Source of the DNA: an uncultured Pseudomonadota bacterium
GTDB lineage: Bacteria > Pseudomonadota > Gammaproteobacteria > Burkholderiales > Eutrophovitaceae
DNA length: 9,565 nucleotides
Assembly: GCA_913057845.1 (NCBI GenBank)
Contig: CAJXPC010000047.1
Span: 1-9,565 of the forward strand
Reading direction: 5' to 3'
A program made the translations under genes and the position numbers. Numbering within the stretch: the first letter of the stretch is position 1; each line of letters opens with the position of its first letter. Below are positions 1-6,653 of this stretch, piece by piece. The notes below the pieces were generated by a model, which made no database searches, was not told where the DNA came from, and was given only the letters and a program-made list of their open reading frames with translations.

Positions 1-46
1 AGATGTAGAGAGGTCTCGTGGGCTCGGAGATGTGTATAAGAGACAG
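1..46 (+). other. Untrimmed Illumina Nextera adapter (sequencing artefact)
   Basis: This stretch is synthetic. Positions 13-46 are identical to the Nextera read-2 transposase adapter: GTCTCGTGGGCTCGG at 13-27 followed by the 19-base Tn5 mosaic end at 28-46. Positions 5-12 (GTAGAGAG) match, from memory, the i7 index N707 as written in the primer, and 1-4 (AGAT) match the last bases of the P7 primer. The order P7 tail, index, adapter, insert is exactly that of a library molecule, so genomic sequence starts at about 47. It should be trimmed and not annotated as a transposon end. Confidence 0.97.
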
Positions 47-81
47 ATCTAACACAAACCACCTTTGTAGAACCCTAAGTA

Positions 82-126
82 TGTAAGCACACACTTACAA
101 ATTATAGCTCTACAAGTAGAGCTATA
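82..126. repeat. Two adjacent inverted repeats (hairpins) near the contig end
   Basis: TGTAAG (82-87) and CTTACA (94-99) form a 6-bp stem around a 6-nt loop. Three bases later, TATAGCTCTAC (103-113) and GTAGAGCTATA (116-126) form a perfect 11-bp inverted repeat around AA. No T-run follows either stem on the plus strand, so they are not classical intrinsic terminators in that direction. They may close the transcript of a gene lying left of the contig end, or form a dyad binding site. The symmetry is directly visible; the role is unknown. Confidence 0.6.
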
Positions 127-148
127 GGCAGCTAGCTTTGGTCTGGAA

Positions 149-191
149 TTAAAATATATAAGTTATTGATTATAATAGTTAAAATATATAA
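149..191. repeat. 13-bp AT-rich direct repeat
   Basis: TTAAAATATATAA occurs at 149-161 and again at 179-191, 30 bp apart start to start (about three helical turns). The second copy also forms an imperfect dyad with 206-214: GTTAAAATA at 178-186 against TATTTTAAC at 206-214. This could be a regulator site in front of the phasin-like gene or chance in AT-rich DNA. No known operator is recognised. Confidence 0.4.
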
Positions 192-192
192 T
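163..192 (+). promoter_or_regulatory. Possible promoter upstream of the phasin remnant
   Basis: There are two exact TATAAT hexamers, at 171-176 and 187-192. For the second, TTATTG at 163-168 gives an 18-bp spacer, and TTGATT at 166-171 would give only 15. The match at -35 is weak and the region is very AT-rich, so this is a guess at where transcription toward the phasin-like gene began. Confidence 0.3.
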
Positions 193-255
193 ACTATTTG
201 TTAACTATTTTAACAATGTGTCTGACCTCTCTAAAATAAGCTGTAATTTAATGCG

Positions 256-717
256 ATGCACCAAATTTACCTTACTAATCGAGGTGAGCAGCGCATAACT
301 ACATTTGATCAAATCTCGGTGACTCAAGAAAAAACATGGCAAAGAACACTGAACTGAATGCTATTGACAACACAACTAGCAGCAGAGCTTTCTAGGTTAT
401 TAAAAAAACATTAACAGACACGAATGTCAATATTGCAAAAAACCCAGATGTAATTGATGAAAATACTTATCCAGATGCTCCGCTAATGGCCTCCGCGGTA
501 AAACATTTATGTCATTTGCAAATCAGGCATTCGACACAGCATCAAATTCCAACAACAAACTCAGCAAGCTGTAAATACTACTGTAGCAACGGTTGCTAAG
601 GCCTCCGTATCGACAAAGGCAAAGACAAAAAAGAAGGGTGCAATCCTCCACACTTCAACTACAAAAAATACCTCTATTAACGTTGATAGACATATTTTTT
701 TGCAGTTTGACGGGTAA
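256..717 (+). pseudogene. Decayed phasin-like (PHA granule-associated) protein gene
   Basis: No intact reading frame exists here, but conceptual pieces in three frames join into one protein that resembles betaproteobacterial phasins (PhaP), which coat polyhydroxyalkanoate granules. The first piece (frame of 256) holds FDQISVTQEKTWQRTLN at 304-354. The second (frame of 336) runs AIDNTTSSRAF, stop TAG 393-395, then NVNIAKNPDVIDEN to MASAV at about 500. The third (frame of 503) gives TFMSFANQAFDTASN, and the fourth (frame of 553) QQTQQAVNTTVATVAKASV and a Lys-rich tail, TAA 715-717. ANQAFDTAS...TQQAVNTTVA mirrors the phasin C-terminal pattern (compare NNAYESVQKATKQAVEIAE of Cupriavidus PhaP, from memory). 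Each frame switch equals loss of one base, the clearest within the A-run at 500-503. Phasin identity is inferred from the C-terminal half; the N-terminal assignment is weaker. Assembly error at a contig end is an alternative to true decay. Confidence 0.45.
673..701 (+). terminator. Possible Rho-independent terminator after the phasin remnant
   Basis: TCTATTA (673-679) pairs with TGATAGA (684-690), including one T-G wobble, around the loop ACGT. Seven T residues follow at 695-701. The stem is AT-rich and hence weak, but stem plus T-run between the phasin remnant and the pgi promoter suits a terminator. Confidence 0.4.
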
Positions 718-735
718 CCCAGTCAACCTTACTAT
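707..735 (+). promoter_or_regulatory. Candidate sigma-70 promoter for pgi
   Basis: TTGACG (707-712; five of six matches to TTGACA) is followed, after exactly 17 bp, by TACTAT (730-735), which keeps the key T-A and final A-T positions. It would start transcription near 742 and leave a leader of about 75 nt before the pgi start. The leader shows no clear Shine-Dalgarno sequence. Confidence 0.45.
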
Positions 736-817
736 GATGTATTAAGACGGATTTTTAACACTTGCACTATGAAGATTAAATATCGTCCTTTAATGTAAAC
801 GCAACGAATATCGCCAT

Positions 818-2431
818 ATGCCTAGACTATTTAACTCATCCACATGGAAGAATCTCGAGGAATGCGCGAGAGACCCCGACCTTGGAACGATTACAGAACT
901 CTTTAATCAAGATCCTAGTAGAGCCGAAAAATTCTCACTCGAGCTCGGAGGGCTATATCTCGACTACTCTAGAAATCAAATAAATGAAAAAACACGGGAC
1001 TTGCTCTTAACTGTTTGCGATCACACGCACCTGAGAGATCAAATCACGGCGATGTTTTTGGGGAAAAGAATAAACACTTCCGAAAATAGAGCCGTGCTGC
1101 ATACCGCACTGAGGTCCAGCGGTAAAACAACCCCTGAGGGGCCACCAGACGAAATAAGAGCGTCCACCCATAAAAATCTAGAACAGATGCGCATACTATC
1201 GAATAAGTTTAGAGATGGTCTACTCATTGGCGCTACGGGGCAAAATATTGATGCAGTCATCAATATCGGCATTGGTGGCTCTGACCTAGGACCCAAATTA
1301 GTGTACTCAGCTCTTAGAAGCGACGGCGATCCACGCGTCCTATTCGTATCTAATATTGACGAATCAGACTTAACTGAAAAACTTAATAACGTTAACCCAG
1401 CTAAGACGCTATTCATAATCGCGTCTAAAACCTTCACTACTGCAGAAACGATTACAAATGCTAAAAAGGCGCTATCTTGGCTTACGCAAACATTAAACGT
1501 TGACGAAAAAATTGTGATTGAACATCATTTTGTCGCCACCACGGCAAACGCCTCTGCCGCAGAAAAATTTGGCATCAGAAAAAAAAATATTTATGAATTT
1601 CGGGATTGGGTTGGTGGTAGATATTCGCTTTGGTCTGCGGTCGGACTCCCGATTGCCATCGGACTCGGATTTGAAGAATTTGAAGCGCTCCTAAAAGGTG
1701 CCGAAGAGATGGATCTTCACTTTAATAGCACTCCCGCTGCGCTTAACTTGCCAATCATGCTCGCACTTGTAGGCATTTGGCATATAAACTTTAGAAATCA
1801 CTCCGCTCAAGCGATACTTCCTTACACAGAGCGTCTTTCATTGTTCCCTGAATACCTGCAACAACTCGAAATGGAGAGCAACGGTAAGATGGTCGACAGA
1901 TCCGAGTCAGCCATAGACTACACCACCGCTCCAATCATTTGGGGTTCCAGAGGAACGAACTTCCAACACAGTTTCGCACAGCATCTACACCAAAGCCCGA
2001 TAGTAACCCCCTGCGACTTTATTGGTGTCGTAAAGAACAGTAAAAACCAACAAAGTGTCAAGCCTTTACTAGCCAACTGCCTTGCGCAGATCGAGGCCCT
2101 AGCATTTGGAAATCGAGGCCAAGAGACATTGAGTAAAAAAACAAAACCATCACGAATTATTGAAGGGAATCGTCCTTCTAATGTGATTATTTTAGATGAA
2201 TTAAATGCAAAAACATTAGGTAGCCTCCTCGCACTATACGAACACAAAGTATTTGTTCAAGGGGTCATTTGGAACATCAACTCTTTCGACCAATGGGGCG
2301 TAGAGCTTGGGAAATCGCTCGCAAAAACAATTGAAGAAAAGTTAGATTCAAATGATAATGCTCACGGAAAAATTAATTCTAGCGCCAATTTAATAGAACG
2401 CATCAACACGCTAAAACAAAGGTCTAACTAA
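818..2431 (+). CDS. pgi: Glucose-6-phosphate isomerase
   Basis: This cytoplasmic enzyme interconverts glucose-6-phosphate and fructose-6-phosphate in glycolysis and gluconeogenesis. The 537-residue product is close to the usual bacterial length (about 550). Both family signatures are present: [14 protein letters not shown] at residues 263-276, and [18 protein letters not shown] at 482-499. Expected catalytic residues are in place: Glu353 in MESNGK, His384 in GTNFQH and Lys499. The sugar-phosphate binding stretch GIGGSDLGP (151-159) and SKTFTT (203-208) are also conserved. Oddities are Phe382 where GTNGQH is usual and HQSP (391-394) where HQGT is usual; neither touches the core catalytic residues. 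The ATG at 818 has no obvious Shine-Dalgarno sequence but gives the standard N-terminus. The gene is apparently monocistronic and its last 8 bases overlap the end of convergent orn. Confidence 0.97.
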   Translation: MPRLFNSSTWKNLEECARDPDLGTITELFNQDPSRAEKFSLELGGLYLDYSRNQINEKTRDLLLTVCDHTHLRDQITAMFLGKRINTSENRAVLHTALRSSGKTTPEGPPDEIRASTHKNLEQMRILSNKFRDGLLIGATGQNIDAVINIGIGGSDLGPKLVYSALRSDGDPRVLFVSNIDESDLTEKLNNVNPAKTLFIIASKTFTTAETITNAKKALSWLTQTLNVDEKIVIEHHFVATTANASAAEKFGIRKKNIYEFRDWVGGRYSLWSAVGLPIAIGLGFEEFEALLKGAEEMDLHFNSTPAALNLPIMLALVGIWHINFRNHSAQAILPYTERLSLFPEYLQQLEMESNGKMVDRSESAIDYTTAPIIWGSRGTNFQHSFAQHLHQSPIVTPCDFIGVVKNSKNQQSVKPLLANCLAQIEALAFGNRGQETLSKKTKPSRIIEGNRPSNVIILDELNAKTLGSLLALYEHKVFVQGVIWNINSFDQWGVELGKSLAKTIEEKLDSNDNAHGKINSSANLIERINTLKQRSN

Positions 2432-2969
2432 CGATAAAGTGCTCTCGATAATACTTAAGTTCGTCAATTGACTCTTCCACGTCGGCTAGCGCCTCATGCT
2501 TTCCTTTCTTCACTAACCCCTTGATTGTCTCCGGCTTCCAACGTTTAGCCAGTTCTTTCAAAGTAGACACGTCAAGATTTCGGTAATGGAAATAAGATTC
2601 CAATTCCGGCATCCATTTGGCCATGAAGCGCCTATCCTGACATATTGAATTCCCACACATGGGGGACGTATTCGGAGGTACGAATCGTTTAAGATACTCG
2701 AGCGCTGATTGCTCTACTTCGCTTTCGTGACTCGTGGACATCTTGATACGCTCAATGAGACCACTCTTGCCATGAGTTCTTTTATTCCAAGCATCCATTC
2801 CGTCAAGAATGACCTCAGATTGATGAATGACCCAAACGCCACCCTCACCCAAAACATTCAACTCGGAGTCAGTAATAACGATCGCCAGCTCAATAATACG
2901 GTCGTGCTCCGGGAGGAGTCCCGTCATCTCCATATCAAGCCAAATTAAATTTTCAGTACTTTGAGGCAT
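2424..2969 (-). CDS. orn: Oligoribonuclease
   Basis: This is the 3'-to-5' exonuclease that finishes RNA decay by degrading 2-5 nt oligoribonucleotides (and pGpG from cyclic-di-GMP turnover) to mononucleotides. The 181-residue length is typical. It has the DEDDh exonuclease site: Asp12 and Glu14 in LDMEMTGL, Asp112 in CQDRRFM, and His158 and Asp163 in HEALADVEE. The motif [13 protein letters not shown] (132-144) is the family's conserved DxSTxKEL block. The gene lies convergent to pgi, with an 8-bp overlap of the two 3' ends, and divergent from the M48 peptidase gene. A perfect TATAAT on the minus strand ends only 8 nt before the ATG, so the message may have almost no leader. No Shine-Dalgarno sequence is visible. 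Confidence 0.97.
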   Translation of the reverse strand: MPQSTENLIWLDMEMTGLLPEHDRIIELAIVITDSELNVLGEGGVWVIHQSEVILDGMDAWNKRTHGKSGLIERIKMSTSHESEVEQSALEYLKRFVPPNTSPMCGNSICQDRRFMAKWMPELESYFHYRNLDVSTLKELAKRWKPETIKGLVKKGKHEALADVEESIDELKYYREHFIVS

Positions 2970-2977
2970 AATTCATG

Positions 2978-2983
2978 ATTATA
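2978..2983 (-). promoter_or_regulatory. -10 element for orn in the divergent orn/M48 spacer
   Basis: Read on the minus strand, 2983-2978 is exactly TATAAT. The -35 position is poor (AGAACT at 3006-3001 with a 17-bp spacer). Initiation 6-8 nt downstream would fall at 2970-2972, next to the ATG at 2969-2967, predicting a leaderless or nearly leaderless transcript. No convincing plus-strand promoter for the M48 gene was found in the same 76-bp spacer; TAAAAT at 3011-3016 is the best -10-like hexamer. Confidence 0.4.
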
Positions 2984-3045
2984 ACTATCATTGAGCATCA
3001 AGTTCTTCGTTAAAATTCGTAACATCTAACACTAGTCAAAAAATT

Positions 3046-4299
3046 ATGATTAATAATGCATTTTCATACATCTTCCTACTGTTCGTATTATCGTCAGTAA
3101 GCATAAAAATCTGGCTCTCTATGCGCCAGATCAAGACCGTAAAAGCAAACCAAGATCACGTGCCCAAAGTCTTCTCCGAAGACATTTCTCTGGAATCCCA
3201 TCAAAAGGCTGCAAACTATACAGAAGCAAAAATGAAACTGTCCAACGTTTCTGCCCTTGTGGATGCAGCTTTGCTTATTGCTCTGACATTCGGAGGCATA
3301 CTGAATTGGTTTCATGACCTGTCATCGACGACCACATCAGGAACCATTCTGTCAGGATTGATTTTCTTTGGGCTCATAGGTCTATTTATATCTTTAGCCC
3401 AATTACCCATAGACCTATACAAAACATTTGTCCTGGAAGAAAAATTCGGGTTCAATAAAATGTCTCTTTCATTGTTTTTTAAAGATCTTATGATTGGGCT
3501 CGCTGTGTCAGCGATTATTGGATCAATATTCATCGCCGGGTTGCTATGGGTAATGGAGACTGCAGGTATTAACTGGTGGTGGTATGCCTGGCTGCTTGCA
3601 ATGACGTTCTGGTTTTTCATCCAGTACATCTCCCCAACGGTCTTAGCACCAATGTTCAACAAATTTTCACCGCTAAATAACGAAAAGCTTAAAGAGCGGA
3701 TTGAGGGCTTACTAAAGAAATGTGGCTTTCAATCTAGCGGGTTATTTGTAATGGACGGAAGCCGCAGGAGCAGTCACGGAAATGCGTACTTCACTGGATT
3801 TGGTAAATCCAAAAGAATCGTATTTTTTGATACGCTCATTAACAAACATAGCCCAGAAGAAATTGAAGCTGTTTTAGCACATGAATTGGGACACTTTAAG
3901 CTGAAGCATGTATTTAAATTAACGTGCTTTTTAGTTTTGGTTAGTCTCGTGTTCTTTGCGTTACTTGGCACGCTTCAACAGTCAGCATTTATACATGAGG
4001 CCCTGAACCTACACGCGTTTGGCTCGCCTTCTTTACTGCTGGCCGCTTTTTATTTTGGTCTGCCACCATTCTTGTTTCTATTTCGACCATTATTTGCAGC
4101 CTACCTAAGGAAAAATGAATTTGAAGCGGATGCGTATGCGGCGCAGCAAGCCCCTGCGCAAGAGCTAATTAAGGCCCTCATAAAACTCTATAAAGATAAC
4201 TCATCAACCCTAACACCTGATAAATTATACTCAGCTTTTTATGACTCACACCCTCCAGCCTCAGCACGAATTTCGAGACTTGAAGCCTCTATTAACTAA
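3046..4299 (+). CDS. M48-family (Ste24/CAAX-type) membrane zinc metallopeptidase
   Basis: This is a multi-pass inner-membrane protease of the M48A type. In bacteria it is presumed to handle membrane-protein or envelope quality control, since protein prenylation is absent. The 417-residue product has an N-terminal hydrophobic segment (about 5-23) and the Peptidase_M48_N region with helices near 72-88, 98-120, 148-172 and 176-197. The catalytic domain carries the zinc motif HELGH (279-283, catalytic Glu280), with third ligand Glu358 and Asp362 in NEFEADAYA. More hydrophobic segments lie near 290-310 and 328-350, and DSHPPASARI (400-409) is the conserved C-terminal block. It is first of a plus-strand group, 19 nt upstream of the dehydratase gene. 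The ATG at 3046 has no Shine-Dalgarno sequence; I chose it because it gives the expected N-terminal membrane segment. It is not HtpX, which is shorter and lacks this N-terminal domain. Confidence 0.92.
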   Translation: MINNAFSYIFLLFVLSSVSIKIWLSMRQIKTVKANQDHVPKVFSEDISLESHQKAANYTEAKMKLSNVSALVDAALLIALTFGGILNWFHDLSSTTTSGTILSGLIFFGLIGLFISLAQLPIDLYKTFVLEEKFGFNKMSLSLFFKDLMIGLAVSAIIGSIFIAGLLWVMETAGINWWWYAWLLAMTFWFFIQYISPTVLAPMFNKFSPLNNEKLKERIEGLLKKCGFQSSGLFVMDGSRRSSHGNAYFTGFGKSKRIVFFDTLINKHSPEEIEAVLAHELGHFKLKHVFKLTCFLVLVSLVFFALLGTLQQSAFIHEALNLHAFGSPSLLLAAFYFGLPPFLFLFRPLFAAYLRKNEFEADAYAAQQAPAQELIKALIKLYKDNSSTLTPDKLYSAFYDSHPPASARISRLEASIN

Positions 4300-4318
4300 C
4301 CGAGCAACTACTTAAAAA

Positions 4319-4663
4319 TTGACAAATAAAATTACTGAAAATCTTATTAGGCAAAAATGCAAGCCTTGCGAAGGTGGCGTAGATCCCATTCCTGAAACGC
4401 AAGTTCATCTGATGCTTAACGGTCTGGAAGGATGGGATTACGTTGAAAATCGCATTAGTAAAGAATATAAATTTAAGGATCATTATCAGACACTCGCATT
4501 CGTTAATGCAGTAGCGTGGATTTCTCATAGGGAAGACCATCACCCGGACCTGTCTGTCGGATACAACACTTGCAATGTCGGCTACACAACACATGCTATC
4601 AATGGACTCAGCGAAAATGATTTTATTTGTGCGGCTAAAGTCGATTACCTCTTTGACTTGTAA
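4319..4663 (+). CDS. phhB: 4a-hydroxytetrahydrobiopterin dehydratase (pterin-4a-carbinolamine dehydratase)
   Basis: The enzyme dehydrates 4a-hydroxytetrahydrobiopterin, normally recycling the pterin cofactor of aromatic amino acid hydroxylases. The 114-residue product shows the family motif: His74-His75-Pro76, Tyr82, His92 and Asp101, spaced as HHP-x5-Y-x9-H-x8-D. The N-terminal CKPCEGG (14-20) is usual in proteobacterial members. The start is TTG at 4319, because a stop sits at 4313-4315 and the first in-frame ATG (residue 32) would remove CKPCEGG. There is no clear Shine-Dalgarno sequence. It lies 19 nt after the M48 gene and 49 nt before rsgA, probably co-transcribed. No phenylalanine hydroxylase gene is in view, so its partner here is unknown and the symbol is by family only. 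Confidence 0.9.
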   Translation: MTNKITENLIRQKCKPCEGGVDPIPETQVHLMLNGLEGWDYVENRISKEYKFKDHYQTLAFVNAVAWISHREDHHPDLSVGYNTCNVGYTTHAINGLSENDFICAAKVDYLFDL

Positions 4664-4695
4664 ACCACTCACATTATTTCCACCACATCAATAAC

Positions 4696-4716
4696 GGGAT
4701 GAGTTCATCCGTTTGA
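4696..4716 (+). promoter_or_regulatory. rsgA start region: weak SD, minicistron ATG and overlapping TTG start
   Basis: GGGATGAG at 4696-4703 is a weak Shine-Dalgarno-like stretch 9 nt before the TTG (4713-4715) that opens the rsgA frame. The same stretch contains an ATG (4699-4701) that reads only five codons (MSSSV) to TGA at 4714-4716, overlapping the TTG as TTGA. Upstream in the rsgA frame the next stop is TAA 4692-4694 and no ATG or GTG intervenes. Confidence 0.5.
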
Positions 4717-5591
4717 ATACCGATTCGCCAACACTAAAAGGCACCATCATATCGGCTCACGGTAGGCACTACTTCGTTGAGCTAACTGATGGATTAGTCA
4801 TCATGGCTTATCCTCGAGGAAAATCAACCAAATATGCTTGTGGCGATGAATGCGTCCTGAACGTAATAGGCTCGGAGGGAAGAATTACCGCCATTGATGA
4901 GCGTTCTTCTATTTTTTGGCGATCCGACACCTTTAAACAAAAGCTAATCGCAGCAAATATCACCATGATCATCATGGTGGTAGCGACTGACTTACCCATC
5001 AATTACTCTCTGATTACACGTTGTTTAGTCGCGGCGGAAGAACAACACATTAAAGTAAGGATTCTGGTTAATAAAGCAGACTTAGGTGAAAACGCCTCGT
5101 CAAACAACTTCATCGAGCTATACACGAGTCTGGGGTATAACCCTATCGCAGTCTCCGCAATCACTGACACACAATCGATCAGAGAGATAATTAAGGATCA
5201 AAGAATTGTACTTGTCGGTCAATCAGGGGTGGGGAAATCAACAATTGTCAATAATATCATCAGTGCAGCACATGCTAAAACCGCATCCATATCTAGCAAA
5301 CTAAGAACTGGCAGACACACAACGACACATGCCCAACTTTACCGATTAGACGAATCGACATCATTGATCGACTGTCCTGGATTGCAGTCATTCGGACTTA
5401 AACATATCAATCCCCAACACCTAGCCAATTATTTCATCGAATTCCGTGATCACCTCAATCAGTGCCAATTTGCCAACTGTACACATACGGTAGAACCGAA
5501 TTGCCACATTATTGCTGCCGTTAAAGAGCAGCTTATCCGTCCTACCAGATGGGAGGAATACAAAACAATACTTGCAGAAATTGTCGGTTAG
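4713..5591 (+). CDS. rsgA: Small-ribosomal-subunit GTPase RsgA
   Basis: This circularly permuted GTPase acts in late 30S subunit maturation and is activated by the small subunit. Domains run in the expected order over 292 residues. An OB-fold spans about 8-65 (KGTIISAHGRHYFVE). The permuted G domain has G4 NKAD (120-123), the P-loop GQSGVGKST (169-177), the switch-I motif GRHTTTH (200-206) and G3 DCPG (220-223). A C-terminal zinc-binding knuckle uses Cys251, Cys256, His258 and Cys264. The P-loop lying after NKAD is the diagnostic permutation. TTG at 4713 is the only usable start after the upstream stop and leaves an OB-fold of normal length. It is last of the plus-strand group and converges on the CobD-like gene with 27 bp between; I see no hairpin terminator there. 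Confidence 0.96.
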   Translation: MNTDSPTLKGTIISAHGRHYFVELTDGLVIMAYPRGKSTKYACGDECVLNVIGSEGRITAIDERSSIFWRSDTFKQKLIAANITMIIMVVATDLPINYSLITRCLVAAEEQHIKVRILVNKADLGENASSNNFIELYTSLGYNPIAVSAITDTQSIREIIKDQRIVLVGQSGVGKSTIVNNIISAAHAKTASISSKLRTGRHTTTHAQLYRLDESTSLIDCPGLQSFGLKHINPQHLANYFIEFRDHLNQCQFANCTHTVEPNCHIIAAVKEQLIRPTRWEEYKTILAEIVG

Positions 5592-5618
5592 CCGCAACAG
5601 GAACAGACAACAATCGAC

Positions 5619-6482
5619 TCAAATTAAAATGTCTACTATAAACAAAACAAATAGCCACAACAAAAAACTACGCAAAAAGAACGCCACTGACCGCGTAGCC
5701 GCTTGATCCAGAATCAAGTGCTCTGAAATACCAAACTTCGGTGTAAATATTTCCTTACCGTTCGCTGTAGAAGCTCCTCCAAACTGCATATTAAGCGCTC
5801 CCCCACTCGCGGATAATAGAGTACGCCAAAGTCCCAAACCAGATTGGCCGCCCTGGTCTCGCCAACATCGCATGGCTGTTTCAAAATCACCGACCAGTGC
5901 GTATGTAAGTCCAAGGCACCGATGTGGCAACCACGCCAGCATGAAGTGCGTGACAACTAAACACTGGGATCGCCTAACCGTTTCTAGCGAGTAAGTCCTC
6001 ATTAGGGCGTTATACGCGCTGAGACTAATAAAAAAGAGTATCGCACCAGATAAACCTGGCATTAAGCAATACCAAAACATAAGGCCAAATATTCGGGATG
6101 CCGTTATAGAAAACAGTTGCGCGATGCGCTGATTCGAGGGGTAATAATGTAGGAGGAAAGGCTCTGTTTTTATACGGTCACTAGAGCAAGTAACACTCCG
6201 AACATCGGAGAAATTAAACATTATTGCAAGAACCAACACATCCCAAAAAAACAACAGAGGTGGACTTTTTTGGAATATGAGTTGCGTAATTACCAAAATA
6301 ATTAATAGGAATAAGGCCCACAAAGTGCTTAAAAAAATCATGAACAACCATGGTTTTGCTGAAACAAAATCAGAATCAATAAATTGATCGAACAATCTAT
6401 CGTTAGATAGTTTCACTTGATTAAATTGATCAGAACAAACCCAACCACAAATCGCCGCACCAATGATTACAAAAACTTCCAC
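5619..6482 (-). CDS. Diverged CobD/CbiB-family (AmpE-like) integral membrane protein
   Basis: This is a 287-residue, strongly hydrophobic protein with likely membrane segments near 1-15, 45-70, 78-92, 130-155, 176-190 and 265-286. FGLMFWYCLMPGLSGAILF (132-150) and WLPHRCLGLTYALVGDFE (184-201) followed by CWR (206-208) match the CobD/CbiB pattern FWF..LPGxxGAxLYR and P.R..AL..A..GDFE.A...WR. True CbiB/CobD acts in adenosylcobinamide formation, but no cobalamin gene is nearby. The betaproteobacterial paralogues beside rsgA are of unproven function, so I infer only family membership. The usual LYR after the GA motif is replaced by LFF, and the region before it looks shorter than in relatives. 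GTG at 6482-6480 is supported by GAGGA (6496-6492) 9 nt upstream. It converges on rsgA. Confidence 0.75.
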   Translation of the reverse strand: MEVFVIIGAAICGWVCSDQFNQVKLSNDRLFDQFIDSDFVSAKPWLFMIFLSTLWALFLLIILVITQLIFQKSPPLLFFWDVLVLAIMFNFSDVRSVTCSSDRIKTEPFLLHYYPSNQRIAQLFSITASRIFGLMFWYCLMPGLSGAILFFISLSAYNALMRTYSLETVRRSQCLVVTHFMLAWLPHRCLGLTYALVGDFETAMRCWRDQGGQSGLGLWRTLLSASGGALNMQFGGASTANGKEIFTPKFGISEHLILDQAATRSVAFFLRSFLLWLFVLFIVDILI

Positions 6483-6491
6483 GAAATTATT

Positions 6492-6496
6492 TCCTC
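6492..6496 (-). promoter_or_regulatory. Shine-Dalgarno site setting the GTG start of the CobD-like gene
   Basis: GAGGA on the minus strand (plus-strand TCCTC) lies 9 nt before the GTG at 6482-6480. It is one of the two clear ribosome binding sites in the window and fixes this non-ATG start. Confidence 0.6.
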
Positions 6497-6552
6497 AAAG
6501 AAAATTTTTTTACCGAACATACGATCTTAATAAGATATAAAGCAGTATACCT

Positions 6553-6582
6553 TTGTAGATAATCTTTAAAAAAATCTATAAA
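6553..6582 (+). promoter_or_regulatory. Possible promoter for the enoyl-CoA hydratase-family gene
   Basis: TTGTAG (6553-6558) and TATAAA (6577-6582) lie 18 bp apart in the 171-bp divergent spacer. A second -10-like hexamer, TAGAAT, is at 6591-6596 without a good -35. The spacer is AT-rich, so chance matches are likely. It also holds a short dyad, ATCTT/AAGAT (6524-6528 and 6532-6536), and nothing else I can identify. Confidence 0.35.
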
Positions 6583-6653
6583 AAATTAACTAGAATGAAC
6601 GTTATTAATCAACATCCAATTAATTAACCTACTAACCGACAAATTCGAATCTT

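Noticed and set aside
28..46. Tn5 mosaic end as a genuine transposon terminus
   Set aside because: It is preceded by the exact Nextera adapter and index bases in library order, so it comes from library preparation.
793..798. ATGTAA start-stop element upstream of pgi
   Set aside because: Minimal start-stop elements can regulate translation, but there is no Shine-Dalgarno before it and such hexamers are common by chance in AT-rich leaders.
1039..1437. 132-codon minus-strand open frame inside pgi
   Set aside because: It lies wholly within pgi, whose signatures and full-length frame are certain; the translation shows no domain.
4292..4672. 126-codon minus-strand open frame over phhB
   Set aside because: It mirrors the dehydratase gene, which has an intact family motif; no independent evidence supports the antisense frame.
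5512..5706. 64-codon plus-strand open frame across the rsgA/CobD-like junction
   Set aside because: It is out of frame with rsgA and antisense to the CobD-like gene, has low-complexity Lys/Asn-rich translation and no ribosome binding site.
6524..6536. ATCTT/AAGAT dyad in the divergent spacer as an operator
   Set aside because: It is a 5-bp stem in very AT-rich DNA, too weak to separate from chance.
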